From: Bacillota bacterium
Lineage (GTDB): Bacteria; Bacillota; Clostridia; Lachnospirales; Lachnospiraceae
Assembly: GCA_023437715.1 (NCBI GenBank)
Contig: JAEZFK010000004.1
Location: 1 to 64,000 of the forward strand
Direction: 5' to 3'
Length of the DNA: 64,000 nt
Part shown: positions 43,159-53,217 of the stretch, one piece after another
How positions within the stretch are numbered: the first letter of the stretch is position 1
Layout of the letters: each line of letters starts with the position of its first letter
Translations under genes and position numbers: made by a program
Notes under the pieces: model-generated
What the model saw: the letters and a program-made list of their open reading frames with translations, nothing else
The model's database searches: none
Told to the model about the DNA's origin: nothing

Positions 43159-43770
43159 CTACCGGTAATCCGGTACATCAAATTCCCGGTCTTTAAAATA
43201 GTATTTCCTGTCTTCCTCGCTGATTTCCCGAATCACCCTGCAGGGGTTTCCCGCAGCAATCATGTTATCCGGGATATCCTTAGTCACCACGCTGCCTGCA
43301 CCAATAACCACATTGTTACCGATCTTAACGCCTGGATTAATGACTGCATTTCCGCCGATCCATACATTATTGCCTATGGTAATGGATATTCCGTACTCAT
43401 AGCCGGAATTTCTGGAATCCGGATGAAGCGGATGGCCCGCAGTATAAATTGATACATTGGGAGCAAGCATTACATTATCACCGATTATCACCTTGCCCAC
43501 ATCAAGAATGGTACAGTTGTAATTAGCATAGAAATTCTCTCCTACTTCAATGTTTTTTCCATAGTCGCAATGAAAGGGCTGCTCAATGTATACATGCTCC
43601 CCTGTTTTGCCAAGTATCATCCGGAGCAATTCATCCATCCGTTTTCCCTCTTCCGGGCCTGACAAATTAAAAGCATGTATTTTTTTCTTATTTTCCATCC
43701 GTTCTTCTGCCAGTCCATCCAGCCACGCCTTATAAGGCAAACCGGCCAGCATTCTTTCCTTTTGATTCAT
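43159..43770 (-). CDS. Maltose O-acetyltransferase (Maa/LacA-like)
   Basis: A 203-residue left-handed beta-helix acyltransferase. The N-terminal mac domain reads MNQKERMLAGLPYKAWL, and the hexapeptide repeats appear as GKVIIGDNVMLAPNVSI, NNVWIGGNAVINPGVKI and GNNVVIGAGSVVTKDIP, with the catalytic His in TAGHPLHPDSR. It uses acetyl-CoA to acetylate sugars such as maltose or glucose, often as a way to remove excess sugar. It follows the alpha-glucosidase gene by 80 bases on the same strand, so it likely belongs to alpha-glucoside use. Confidence 0.92.
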   Translation of the reverse strand: MNQKERMLAGLPYKAWLDGLAEERMENKKKIHAFNLSGPEEGKRMDELLRMILGKTGEHVYIEQPFHCDYGKNIEVGENFYANYNCTILDVGKVIIGDNVMLAPNVSIYTAGHPLHPDSRNSGYEYGISITIGNNVWIGGNAVINPGVKIGNNVVIGAGSVVTKDIPDNMIAAGNPCRVIREISEEDRKYYFKDREFDVPDYR

Positions 43771-43850
43771 CCTGTTTCCTCTCTGATAAACAATCTTTTC
43801 TTTTTGCCGGTATACTTACCGGACATTTGAGTAAATGACCGGATCTCCGA

Positions 43851-45515
43851 TTAAACTTCCATAACAAGGAATTGCCAGCCTTTTAAATGGATTCTTGTCC
43901 CATCAAGGGATACCTCCGGATAGTTATTAACCAAAACGGTCTTTGGTATCCGCGGAAGAACGGCTTCCTGTGCATCCTTTTGAAAGTTTCCAATGATGAG
44001 GAGGGTTTCAGGCCCTTTCCGGTAATAAGCCATAATATTCTTTTCATCCTCAAGAACAGGTTCCAGGGTTCCGTAAATAATGGTTTCCTTCCACTGAGGA
44101 TGCTTTCTTAACCGGATCAGACTTTTATAGAACATAAAAACCGAATTTTCATCGGAAATCTGGCTTTCCACATTAATATTCTTATAATTAGGGTTCACTC
44201 TCAACCAGGGAGTTCCTGCAGTGAAGCCTGAATGGGCTGATGTATCCCACTGCATGGGTGTTCTTGCATTATCCCGGCTGTAGCGGCTTACCATAGCCAG
44301 CGCCTCTTCCGGCGTGTACCCTGCTTTCATGGCGGTCTGATACTGGTCCAGGGTGGCAATGTCGTCCACTTCCTCAATGTTAGAAAAGACGGTGTTTTCC
44401 ATTCCGATTTCCTGTCCCTGATAAATAAAAGGTAGCCCCCGGAGCATAAAATTAAGGCCTCCAAGCATCTTTTTCGCTTCCAGAGTGCATTCCCCTTCCG
44501 GTAGATAATGGCTGACTCCTCTCGGCTCATCATGGTTCTCTATGATGTTGGATAAAAAACCGGTGATCCCCACATGCCTTTGGGCTGCAAAGCAGCAATG
44601 CTTATAATCTTCCCCGGTAATTTCCACGGCATCGTACCAGCCCTTTTCACTTCCTCCGAATATAGTTTCGTTAAAATCAAACTTGCTGGAAAAATAACCA
44701 TTTTCACCGATAAATGCTTCTAACTCCTCCGGCCTTTCATTAAAGACCTCTCCCACGGTAAAAGCATCATGAGGCTTAAAACAGCGGTCCCGCATCTCAC
44801 TTAAAAACTCGCCTACCCCATCTGCATGAGCCAGCATTGTCCGTATGCTGCATAAACCGTCTGCCCGGTCCGGTTCGTAGTCCTGAAAGGGAAGGGCCTT
44901 TTTTATATTAATGATCGCATCAATACGGAAACCGCCCAGACCCTTATCCAGCCACCAGTTGATGTTTTTATAGATTTCCTCCCGGACCGCTTCATTTTCC
45001 CAGTTTAAGTCCGGCTGCTTTTTATGGAACGAGTGGAGATACTGCTTATTGGTACCGGGTATGTCGCTCCATACGGAATTCCCAAAATAGGAGCGCCAGT
45101 TTGTGGGGGACTTTCCGTCCTTTTTTTCACGAATATAAAAGTAGCTTCCATATTCTCCATCCGGATCAGCACACGCCTTTTTAAACCATTCATGCTCGTC
45201 AGAGCAGTGGTTGACCACCAGGTCCATGACGATGTACATCTCTCTCTCTTTTGCCTTTTCAATGAGTTCTTCCATGTCTTCCATAGTCCCGAACCTGGGA
45301 TCTATGCTGTAATAATCCGCAATATCATATCCCTGATCCGCAAGAGGGGAAACGTAAATGGGAGAGAGCCACAGGATATCCACGCCTAAATCCTTTAAAT
45401 AATCCAATTTACGGATAATTCCTTTCAAATCCCCGATACCGTCCCCATCGGTATCCAGAAAGCTCTTTGGATAAATCTGATAAGCTGTTTTGTCATGCCA
45501 CCACTTCTTAGTCAT
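43851..45515 (-). CDS. GH13 alpha-glucosidase (oligo-1,6-glucosidase type)
   Basis: A 554-residue cytoplasmic GH13 enzyme without signal peptide. The DTDGDGIGDL calcium loop at ~21-30, the region II nucleophile Asp199 in GFRIDAI, the acid Glu255 in FTVGEVF and the transition-state Asp328 in NHDEP are all present. The family hydrolyses alpha-glucosidic bonds in isomaltose, maltose or sucrose-like sugars; exact specificity is not fixed. A paralogue at 53218-54834 is about as close as family members usually are. It is the first gene of a minus-strand pair with the acetyltransferase; an AraC gene lies just upstream on the same strand. Confidence 0.93.
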   Translation of the reverse strand: MTKKWWHDKTAYQIYPKSFLDTDGDGIGDLKGIIRKLDYLKDLGVDILWLSPIYVSPLADQGYDIADYYSIDPRFGTMEDMEELIEKAKEREMYIVMDLVVNHCSDEHEWFKKACADPDGEYGSYFYIREKKDGKSPTNWRSYFGNSVWSDIPGTNKQYLHSFHKKQPDLNWENEAVREEIYKNINWWLDKGLGGFRIDAIINIKKALPFQDYEPDRADGLCSIRTMLAHADGVGEFLSEMRDRCFKPHDAFTVGEVFNERPEELEAFIGENGYFSSKFDFNETIFGGSEKGWYDAVEITGEDYKHCCFAAQRHVGITGFLSNIIENHDEPRGVSHYLPEGECTLEAKKMLGGLNFMLRGLPFIYQGQEIGMENTVFSNIEEVDDIATLDQYQTAMKAGYTPEEALAMVSRYSRDNARTPMQWDTSAHSGFTAGTPWLRVNPNYKNINVESQISDENSVFMFYKSLIRLRKHPQWKETIIYGTLEPVLEDEKNIMAYYRKGPETLLIIGNFQKDAQEAVLPRIPKTVLVNNYPEVSLDGTRIHLKGWQFLVMEV

Positions 45516-45601
45516 CGTATATCAACCTCTCTTTTATGTAGTAGCCTTATTCTACCTCTCAGGACAGAATTTGTCTTACGCTTCTATGATTAAAAAATTC
45601 A

Positions 45602-46516
45602 CTATTTTGACTTTTCCTTCCGGTATTGCAACGGAGTTGTGCCGGTATATCTTCGGAATATTTTCAAAAAGTTCCCAAGGTTAAAAAAACCGGAATCCAG
45701 ACATATGTTCATGACCGGAAGGTCCGTGGTTTCCAATAATGAAATTGCTTTACGGATACGGTAATCATTGATGTATTCGGTGGGGGTCCTGCCAAGGGCC
45801 TTTTTAAAAAACCGGCAGAAATATTGTTCGTTCATATTGGCAAGGGAAGCAAGGTCACGGATATAAATCTTTTCTCTGTAATGGTTCCTTATAAAGGTGA
45901 TGGAGGCCTTGATCAGTTCCACCCGCGTGTCTGTGCTGCGGTGAGAATCGGAATAAAGGCGAAACTGGAACAGCACAGCAAGCATTTTAAGAAGCGAAGC
46001 CTTTATCTGAAGCTGAAAAACAACGTCCTCAGAAGCGGCTCTCTTAAGCGCCTGTCCATCTTCTCTTATAAAGGTATCCGTCACATTGATGAAACAGTCC
46101 AGGATGGAGGCGTAGGACGGATGATCCGGATAAAGGCATCTCGGAAAAGAAAGCTCATTGTTTTTCAGAGGATTGATCAGATACATCTGAGAGGAGTCAT
46201 AGGTTTCGAAGCTGAGAAGTGCCGGCTGGAACACGATGGCATACTCCTCATTTAAGCTTTTGGATTCACTGATGATTCCATGAAGCTCCCCCGGGTTGAT
46301 AAAAAAGATACATTCATCCTTAATCTCATAGGACTCCATATTGACTAACAGGCGAAAATTCCCCTTAATAAAGTGAATGATTTCAATTTCCTCATGCCAG
46401 TGATGCTTAACGATCATCCCCATCTGAGTCGATTGTGTCCGGTATATCCCACAGGGGAAAGAACTGGTACCATGGGGACGCCCTTCCTTTAATTTGGATT
46501 TTATCTCTGAATTCAT
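45602..46516 (-). CDS. AraC-family transcriptional regulator
   Basis: A 304-residue regulator. The N-terminal half is a cupin-like sugar-binding domain (HHWHEEIEIIHFIKGNF), and the last 100 residues are the double HTH (IYIRDLASLANMNEQYFCRFF and ICLDSGFFNLGNFLKIF, with TPLQYR). The start at 46516 follows AGGAG by five bases. It stands between two carbohydrate gene sets and probably activates the alpha-glucosidase or transporter genes in response to a sugar. Effector unknown. Confidence 0.92.
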   Translation of the reverse strand: MNSEIKSKLKEGRPHGTSSFPCGIYRTQSTQMGMIVKHHWHEEIEIIHFIKGNFRLLVNMESYEIKDECIFFINPGELHGIISESKSLNEEYAIVFQPALLSFETYDSSQMYLINPLKNNELSFPRCLYPDHPSYASILDCFINVTDTFIREDGQALKRAASEDVVFQLQIKASLLKMLAVLFQFRLYSDSHRSTDTRVELIKASITFIRNHYREKIYIRDLASLANMNEQYFCRFFKKALGRTPTEYINDYRIRKAISLLETTDLPVMNICLDSGFFNLGNFLKIFRRYTGTTPLQYRKEKSK

Positions 46517-46728
46517 GATACTCCTCATTTCCCGGCCGTCTTAATGCCTTAAGGTCAAGCGGATATCCTCAATCCGCTTCGCTGCTTGATTCGGTTAAAA
46601 ATACGGTATTTTATGTGTATCATATCACAGGAGGGGAAAAGGATTCAAGGAAAAGGATACTGGTCAAGAGATTATGTTTATAGTACACTTAGTAATATAA
46701 CGCAAGGCAGAATGCCAGGAGGAATACC

Positions 46729-48546
46729 ATGGTCAGACGATTCCGAAGATTATCCTTTCAGTCCAAAATACTGTTTACTTATTTGCTCTTACTTCTGTTT
46801 ACCGTGGTTATCTTTGCCATCTGCTATGTACAAGGGGTCTCCTCAGCCCTTTCCTACAATATTGAACACATGAAGCAATCCAATCAGCAGAGAAACATGA
46901 ACTTAGATATTGCCATGGGAAATAACAGCTCCTTAAACCTTCTGCACCTGATCGATCCCAAGGTCAATGTCATACTCCATGAAAAGGTCAGCAGCATGTC
47001 CCCCAAAGACCGCTATGAAAGAGATTATTATATGCAGACTGTTCTTAAAATGCTCACAGTCATCAATCCCCGTGTGCAAAGAACAACCATCCTGACATCT
47101 GCAGGAGACACCTATTGCAGCATTAACAATATATCAGAGGATTATATTGAAAACGCATGGAATACCATTAAAAGCATTGATTGGAAAACCAAGAGCCAGA
47201 AATACTATACAATCCCTTACCCCCAGAAAATAGGAAATACCGGATATTCCCTGGTAACCGTATACCACCAGCTTTCGGATATAGGCGAATATAAAACCTA
47301 TGGATATCTCCTGGCTGACTTAGATTTTGGGTCCATTGCTAAGGATTTTAATTCCACGGACGCTGCCGACGGCCTGGCATCCTCCTTTGCCATTGTATAC
47401 AAAAACCAGGTCATCTATAATTCCAGAAACGCCTCTGTCAATCTGGAGACCGGCCTTTCAGAGAAAGAAAAGCAGGAAGCCTTTCCTGATCTGGAGCAGA
47501 TTGAAGCCTCGGGAAAGGGCTCAGGAGAGCTTTATCTTCATGATACCCTCTGCATTGCCGCTGTTTTAAAAAATGAATCCACCGGCTGGTATCTGGTCCA
47601 GTATATCCCAAAGCAGCGGCTGATTAACACCAGCATGGAAAGCATGTTAAATGTCATGACTTGGGTGATGCTTATCCTGACTGCCGCCGGAATCCTGAGT
47701 TTTATATTATCCAAGCAGGTCAGCCACCCCATTAAGGCGCTGGCAGAAACCATGAGCCAGGCAAGGCAGGGGGAAGTAAAGCTTTTCAGCGGATTGGCGC
47801 CCAGGGAGGATGAAATCGGCAACTTAATTGAAATCTACAATGACATGGGAAAGAGAATCAATGACAGCATTACCAAGATGTATATTATGCAGTTAAACCA
47901 AAAGCAGACAGAGCTTAAAATGCTTCAGTTCCAGATCAATCCCCATTTTTTGTATAATGCCTTAAACACGGTTACAGCCATTGCCAGGCTGGAAGAAATT
48001 GAGGAAATTCCTGCAATTACGGAAAGTCTTTCAGATATGTTCCGTTACAACATCAAGGGGACTGATTTTGTAACGGTAAAGGATGAAGTGATTCAGCTAA
48101 AGAACTATATCCGCATTCAATCCATCCGGTTTCCGGGACGTTTTTTGGTGGAGTATGATATCCCGGCCGAGTACGAAAATAACGGAGTCATTAAGTTCAT
48201 CCTTCAGCCCATTGTGGAAAATTCCATTCATCATGCCTTTAATGTAAAACGGGACCATGATTGTTTAAAGATCTCTGTATCACCGGATTCGGAAGATTAC
48301 CTTTTGATCTCCGTATACGATGACGGGTGCGGTATGCCAGAAGAGAAGGTGGAGGAATTAAACCATGGATTATGGAATACAAAGCCCAACACCCTTTTGG
48401 GAGAGGATGGAACAGGCATAGGTCTGGCTAATGTTAATGCAAGGCTTAAAAACTTTTATGGAGAAGAATGCGGAATTGTGGTGGAAAGCCAGTACGGAAA
48501 CTTTACCTGCATTCATATGAGGATAAAGAGGAATAAGGAGGGATAG
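46729..48546 (+). CDS. YesM-type sensor histidine kinase
   Basis: A 605-residue kinase. A first membrane helix at ~13-35, an extracellular sensor to ~305, a second helix at ~308-329 and a HAMP domain at ~330-380 are visible. The kinase core has phospho-acceptor His406 in QINPHFLYNAL, the LytS/YesM signature, and the ATPase motifs VENSIHHAF and GTGIGLANV. AGGAGG lies six bases before the ATG. Its gene is followed by a YesN-like regulator two bases later. Kinases of this group control nearby sugar ABC transporter genes. Confidence 0.94.
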   Translation: MVRRFRRLSFQSKILFTYLLLLLFTVVIFAICYVQGVSSALSYNIEHMKQSNQQRNMNLDIAMGNNSSLNLLHLIDPKVNVILHEKVSSMSPKDRYERDYYMQTVLKMLTVINPRVQRTTILTSAGDTYCSINNISEDYIENAWNTIKSIDWKTKSQKYYTIPYPQKIGNTGYSLVTVYHQLSDIGEYKTYGYLLADLDFGSIAKDFNSTDAADGLASSFAIVYKNQVIYNSRNASVNLETGLSEKEKQEAFPDLEQIEASGKGSGELYLHDTLCIAAVLKNESTGWYLVQYIPKQRLINTSMESMLNVMTWVMLILTAAGILSFILSKQVSHPIKALAETMSQARQGEVKLFSGLAPREDEIGNLIEIYNDMGKRINDSITKMYIMQLNQKQTELKMLQFQINPHFLYNALNTVTAIARLEEIEEIPAITESLSDMFRYNIKGTDFVTVKDEVIQLKNYIRIQSIRFPGRFLVEYDIPAEYENNGVIKFILQPIVENSIHHAFNVKRDHDCLKISVSPDSEDYLLISVYDDGCGMPEEKVEELNHGLWNTKPNTLLGEDGTGIGLANVNARLKNFYGEECGIVVESQYGNFTCIHMRIKRNKEG

Positions 48547-48547
48547 C

Positions 48548-50083
48548 ATGAAAGTCATTATTGCGGAAGATGAATATTACGCAAAAAAAATGCTTGTTAA
48601 GCTTTTAACAAATATCGATATGGATATAACCGTATGTCTGGAAGCCGAAACAGGGAAACAGGCGGCAGATTATCTTGGAGACAAGGAAGCTGATCTTGTT
48701 ATAACCGATATCCGCATGCCGGAAATGGACGGGCTGTCTCTTGCAAAATATGTGGGAGAAAACTGTCCCCAAACGGATGTAATTATCGTAAGCGGCTATT
48801 CGGATTTTAACTACGCCAGGGAAGCCATGAAATATGGGGTCAGGTATTACCTTACGAAACCGGTAAAGCCGGAGGAACTAAAAAAAGCCATATGGGATAT
48901 TACAAAAGCCAGGGAAGAAAATAGAATGCTGCTTGAAAAGCAGGTGGACCGGAGGCTTCTGCAGGAATCCCTTCAATATGTGAATATCTCCGGCATTCTG
49001 GCAAACCGGGCTTTGATGGATACCTTCTGCAATCTATGCGGCGGCCGGCTAAAGGAACAGCCTTATCAGATGCTCTTATTGCAGGGAAAACAGCGCATGA
49101 GCCGGGAAGCCGCAAAAGAACTGTCAGAATTCCTGGAATCCGTTTCCGGTCAGGCCAATATCCAGGTGTTTTATTTCCAGCAGCCGGACGAGGTGATTGC
49201 CATGAGGTTTGGCAGCCAGGAGGAATTGCCGGATAAAAAGCTTTTACTCCTGCTGAAGCAGAAGCTGCCCCAATGGGAAATGGATATCACCTGCGGAATC
49301 AGCAGGATTTACAAAGGGGAAGAGCTGCTGGGGGACGCATACAGGGACTGCGTTTATGCCATTAATGGAAGACTGCTTGATGAAAAGACCAGATTGTTTG
49401 AATATGAACCGGAGTTTTTCATGGAACAGATTCTGACGCAGCAGGAGGAGCTTGCTGTTTACGAAAGTGTGATGAAGGGAAATTACCAGCAGGCAGAGGC
49501 TGCTCTCCGCCGGTTTTTTAAAAAATGCGGGGAAGGCAGCTGGAATGTATATTCCTTATACAGCGGTATTATGCAGATCTTTTCTGTTATCAGCAGAGCC
49601 TATTGCAGCAGGGAGGCCTCTTCTGAATCAGAGGAGGTAAACCGTTATCTTTTATTTTCCTTTAAATCAGACCTGTATCAGTTTCGGACCAGACAGGAGC
49701 TTGAGCGGTATATGCTTAAAATTCTGGAAAACACCTGCGGCTCCCAGGAGGAAAAAGGAAGCATCATCGAGGAAATCAAAAATTACGTATCCCTTAACTT
49801 CCGGTACGAAATTTCCCTCAACGAATTGGCAGCCCACAAGTATTTTATGAATTCCAGTTATTTAAGCCGTCTGTTTAAATCAGAAACAGGGATGAATTTT
49901 TCCAAATACTTAATCACCTGCCGCATGGAACAGGCAAGGGAGCTTTTAAAGAATACGGTCTTTAAGATAAATGAAATTGCCGATTATGTAGGCTATAATG
50001 ATACCTCTTATTTTATCCATACCTTTAAACGTCTTTACCAAATGACCCCCGAGCAATATCGCGCCCAGGAAGAAAAAAGGTAA
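48548..50083 (+). CDS. YesN-type response regulator with AraC DNA-binding domain
   Basis: A 511-residue regulator. The receiver domain contains EDEYYAK and phospho-acceptor Asp54 in LVITDIRMPEMDG. A long middle segment of unknown fold follows, and the C-terminal ~100 residues are an AraC-type double HTH (ISLNELAAHKYFMNSSYLSRLF, INEIADYVGYNDTSYFIHTF). GGAGG precedes the ATG, which begins two bases after the kinase gene. It most likely activates the sugar transporter operon that starts 98 bases downstream. Confidence 0.94.
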   Translation: MKVIIAEDEYYAKKMLVKLLTNIDMDITVCLEAETGKQAADYLGDKEADLVITDIRMPEMDGLSLAKYVGENCPQTDVIIVSGYSDFNYAREAMKYGVRYYLTKPVKPEELKKAIWDITKAREENRMLLEKQVDRRLLQESLQYVNISGILANRALMDTFCNLCGGRLKEQPYQMLLLQGKQRMSREAAKELSEFLESVSGQANIQVFYFQQPDEVIAMRFGSQEELPDKKLLLLLKQKLPQWEMDITCGISRIYKGEELLGDAYRDCVYAINGRLLDEKTRLFEYEPEFFMEQILTQQEELAVYESVMKGNYQQAEAALRRFFKKCGEGSWNVYSLYSGIMQIFSVISRAYCSREASSESEEVNRYLLFSFKSDLYQFRTRQELERYMLKILENTCGSQEEKGSIIEEIKNYVSLNFRYEISLNELAAHKYFMNSSYLSRLFKSETGMNFSKYLITCRMEQARELLKNTVFKINEIADYVGYNDTSYFIHTFKRLYQMTPEQYRAQEEKR

Positions 50084-50181
50084 AAAATGTTTTACGAAAC
50101 ATCTCAGATACCTTATATGGAAAACCGCCATTTGTTTTGTATACTGGTGCTACCAAATAAAAAGGAAACAGAAAGGGCGAG

Positions 50182-51468
50182 ATGATGTATATGAAAACGA
50201 AAAAAATGTTGGCAGTGGGTTTGACCTGTTGCCTGGCAGCAACCCTGGCTGCAGGATGCAGCGAAGCAGGTAAAACCTCAGGCAAGAGCTCCGATTCCGG
50301 AGTTACACATCTGGAATTTTTCTCTTCAAAAATGGAAAATGTATCCACCATGCAAAAGCTTGTGGACAAATTCAACAGCCAGAATACCGATGTCCAGGTC
50401 ACCCTCAATTCCCCGGCAGATGCGGGAACCGTGTTAAAAACCAGGATGACCAAGGATGATTTGCCGGATATCATCGCCTATGGCGGTGACAATACATATA
50501 CGGAGCTTACGGAAGCGGGCATCCTGCTGGATTTAAGTGACCAGGAGGTTTTAAAGACCATAAACAGTTCCTATATGCAGATGGTCTATGATATCAATGG
50601 GGATAAGGATGAAAAAGCATACGGTATCCCATTTGCCGCCAATGCCTCCGGAATTATCTATAATGCAGATCTGTTTCAGAAAGCAGGGGTTACAGTTCCG
50701 GAGACCTGGGATGAGTTGATTGAGGCATGCGAAAAGCTGACCGCAGCAGGAATCCAGCCCTTTGAGTTAAGCTTTAAGGATAGCTGGACCATCCTTCCCT
50801 CCTGGAATTCACTGGCGCCGGCGACACAGCCTGAAGGATTTTTAGCGGCAAAGAAAGAGGGAACGGCAACCTTCTCAGGCACTCATGAAGAGGTTTTAGA
50901 AAAGTACAGCAAGCTGGTGAATTATGCCCAGACAGATTTTATGGGAACCTCCTATGATGACGGCAACCGCAGCTTTGCAAACAGCGAAGCCGCAATGCTG
51001 ATTAACGGCGTATGGACCGTACCGGAAATCAAAAAAACAAACGAATCCATTAATCTTGATATGTTTGCTTATCCGGCAACCAATGATAAGAGCAAAAACA
51101 AGGTTGTATCCGGCATTGACGTTATGCTTATGGTGACAAACCAGTGCAAAAACCCGGAAGCTGCCAAGCGCTTTGTCGCATTTATGCTGGAACCGGAAAA
51201 CAGCCAGCTTTACATTAATGAGCAGTTTGCATTTTCGCCGGTGGAAGGCGTTGTACAGGAGGATGCTTCGGTGGCCGGCCTGGCAAAAGATATTGCAGAC
51301 GGAAAGGTTACGGATTTTGTAGACCATTATTATCCCAACGGCTATAACCTGTCAGCGATTTTATCCGAATTCTTTTTAAACAGGGCAAGCGGCATGGATG
51401 AAAACGAGAACATTGCCGCAACACTGAAAAAATGCGATGAACAGTACGATATCCTCAATACCCGGTAA
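50182..51468 (+). CDS. Sugar ABC transporter substrate-binding lipoprotein
   Basis: A 428-residue extracellular binding protein of the CUT1 type. The start region MMYMKTKKMLAVGLTCCLAA ends in the lipobox LAAGC (Cys26), followed by a Ser/Lys linker. The rest fits the family: VTHLEFFSSK, FNSQNTDVQVTLN, GVTVPETWDELI and AAMLINGVW. Three Met codons lie close together at 50182-50193 behind AAAGGG, so the true start may be one or two codons later. Its downstream permeases and glycosidase suggest an alpha-glucoside oligosaccharide ligand. Confidence 0.93.
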   Translation: MMYMKTKKMLAVGLTCCLAATLAAGCSEAGKTSGKSSDSGVTHLEFFSSKMENVSTMQKLVDKFNSQNTDVQVTLNSPADAGTVLKTRMTKDDLPDIIAYGGDNTYTELTEAGILLDLSDQEVLKTINSSYMQMVYDINGDKDEKAYGIPFAANASGIIYNADLFQKAGVTVPETWDELIEACEKLTAAGIQPFELSFKDSWTILPSWNSLAPATQPEGFLAAKKEGTATFSGTHEEVLEKYSKLVNYAQTDFMGTSYDDGNRSFANSEAAMLINGVWTVPEIKKTNESINLDMFAYPATNDKSKNKVVSGIDVMLMVTNQCKNPEAAKRFVAFMLEPENSQLYINEQFAFSPVEGVVQEDASVAGLAKDIADGKVTDFVDHYYPNGYNLSAILSEFFLNRASGMDENENIAATLKKCDEQYDILNTR

Positions 51469-51492
51469 GTCAGGCAAAAGGAGGATAACGCG

Positions 51493-52371
51493 TTGAAAAA
51501 ACATAGAAGCAACCATATCAGTCCGGCGTTCTACCTTATGGTAATTCCCATGGCCTTACTGTTCTTTTTGTTCCATACGGTCCCCTTTTTAGAGGGTATC
51601 TTTTACAGCTTTACCAACTGGAAGGGCTATGGGAACTGGAAATTTATCGGGTTTAAAAACTTCCTGCAGTTTTTTACAGACCCTTCCATAAAGCAGGCCT
51701 ATGGTTTTACCTTTCAGTTTGCACTTTCCGCCACTGTTCTTGTCAACGTTTTAAGCCTGGCGCTGGCATGCGGGCTCAATGGAAAAATTCGGGGAAAAAA
51801 TTTCTTAAAGGCGCTGTATTTCCTGCCATATATGCTCGGAACCCTGATCATCGGCTTTGTATTTAATTTTATCTTCGGCAATATCATTCCAGGGTTTGGA
51901 AAATCGGCCGGGATCGGCCCACTGAGCGTAAATATCCTCGGAACCGGCAAAGCATGGCTGGGGGTTTTGTTTGTTACCGTCTGGCAATCCATGGCATTTA
52001 ATACCATGATATACCTCTCCGGTCTTCAGACCGTGGATAAGGATATCTATGATGCAGCATCAGTGGACGGCGCCGTTGGCTTTCAGAGGTTTGTCAGGAT
52101 CACCTTCCCGCTGATTGCCCCTTTCTTCACCATCAATATGGTATTAAGCGTCAAGAGCTTTCTCATGGCATTTGACCAGATTATGGCAATGACAGGGGGA
52201 GGGCCCGGAACCGCAACCACTACCATCTCCATGCTGATTTATAAGAGAGGCTTTGACGGCGGACAGTTTGCATACCAGTCAGCCAATGCAGTTATTTTAT
52301 TTTTGGTTGTGGCGTCAATTTCCGTGTTCCAGCTGAAGATATTAGAAAAAAGGGAGGCGAAAATAAACTGA
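51493..52371 (+). CDS. Sugar ABC transporter permease (MalF-like)
   Basis: A 292-residue membrane protein with six hydrophobic segments; the conserved EAA loop appears as IYDAASVDGAVGFQRFVRITFPLI. It begins at a TTG start (51493), eight bases from AGGAGG. It pairs with the next permease to form the CUT1 channel for the binding protein. No ATP-binding gene follows, so it likely uses a shared ATPase such as MsmK/UgpC. Confidence 0.93.
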   Translation: MKKHRSNHISPAFYLMVIPMALLFFLFHTVPFLEGIFYSFTNWKGYGNWKFIGFKNFLQFFTDPSIKQAYGFTFQFALSATVLVNVLSLALACGLNGKIRGKNFLKALYFLPYMLGTLIIGFVFNFIFGNIIPGFGKSAGIGPLSVNILGTGKAWLGVLFVTVWQSMAFNTMIYLSGLQTVDKDIYDAASVDGAVGFQRFVRITFPLIAPFFTINMVLSVKSFLMAFDQIMAMTGGGPGTATTTISMLIYKRGFDGGQFAYQSANAVILFLVVASISVFQLKILEKREAKIN

Positions 52372-53201
52372 TGAAAGGCAAAGAAAAGATCAATTGGCCC
52401 CTGACAATCCTTCTGTCAGCAATTGCTGTTCTGGTTATCCTGGGCCCCCTTTATATTACTGTGGTAATCGCCTTAAAATCACCGTCAGATATGGAAAATG
52501 TACTGGCTCTTCCTGCTTCCCTTCATTTTGAAAACTTTTCAAAGGCATGGGAGCTGACAGACTATCCAAGAAAGTTCTTCAACACATTTTTTATTACAGG
52601 CATTAATCTGGTGTTTACCATCCTGACCAACTCCATGGCAGCTTACGCCATTATACGCAATAAGGATAAAAGCAGGTTTTTTAATCTCATGTATTATTAT
52701 TTTATCAGCGCCATGTTTATCCCTTTTAATGTGATTATGCTTCCCCTGGTAAAACAGGCCTCCTCCTTTCATTTGGATAACATCTACGGGATCACCTTGA
52801 TTTATATTATATTCGGACTTCCCATGAATACATTTCTCTATTCGGGATATATCAAATCCCTGCCGGCGGCTCTGGAGGAGGCGGCAAGGATTGATGGGGC
52901 AGATACCTTCCAGACCTTTTGGCGCATTATATTTCCCTTACTCAAGCCGATGAGCGCTACGGTGGCAATCCTGTCCTTTATGTGGACCTGGAACGACTTC
53001 CTGATGCCCCTGGTTTTGTTAAGCGATGCAAGCCAGCAAACCTTACAGTTAGCCCAATATGTGTTTAAAGGCCAGTTCTCCACCCAGTATAACCTTGCCT
53101 TTGCCTCGTACTTAATGGTACTTCTGCCAATTTTAGCTGTATATGTTTTTTGTCAGAAATGGATTATTGCAGGAGTTACAAGCGGTTCTGTAAAAGCTTA
53201 A
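52371..53201 (+). CDS. Sugar ABC transporter permease (MalG-like)
   Basis: A 276-residue membrane protein with six hydrophobic segments. The EAA motif is LEEAARIDGADTFQTFWRIIFPLLKP, and the middle MAAYAIIRNKDKSRFF fits MalG-like permeases. Its ATG overlaps the previous stop as TGATG. It completes the channel with the TTG-started permease. The next gene is a GH13 glycosidase 16 bases away. Confidence 0.94.
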   Translation: MKGKEKINWPLTILLSAIAVLVILGPLYITVVIALKSPSDMENVLALPASLHFENFSKAWELTDYPRKFFNTFFITGINLVFTILTNSMAAYAIIRNKDKSRFFNLMYYYFISAMFIPFNVIMLPLVKQASSFHLDNIYGITLIYIIFGLPMNTFLYSGYIKSLPAALEEAARIDGADTFQTFWRIIFPLLKPMSATVAILSFMWTWNDFLMPLVLLSDASQQTLQLAQYVFKGQFSTQYNLAFASYLMVLLPILAVYVFCQKWIIAGVTSGSVKA

Positions 53202-53217
53202 AGAAAGGGAGAGGAAA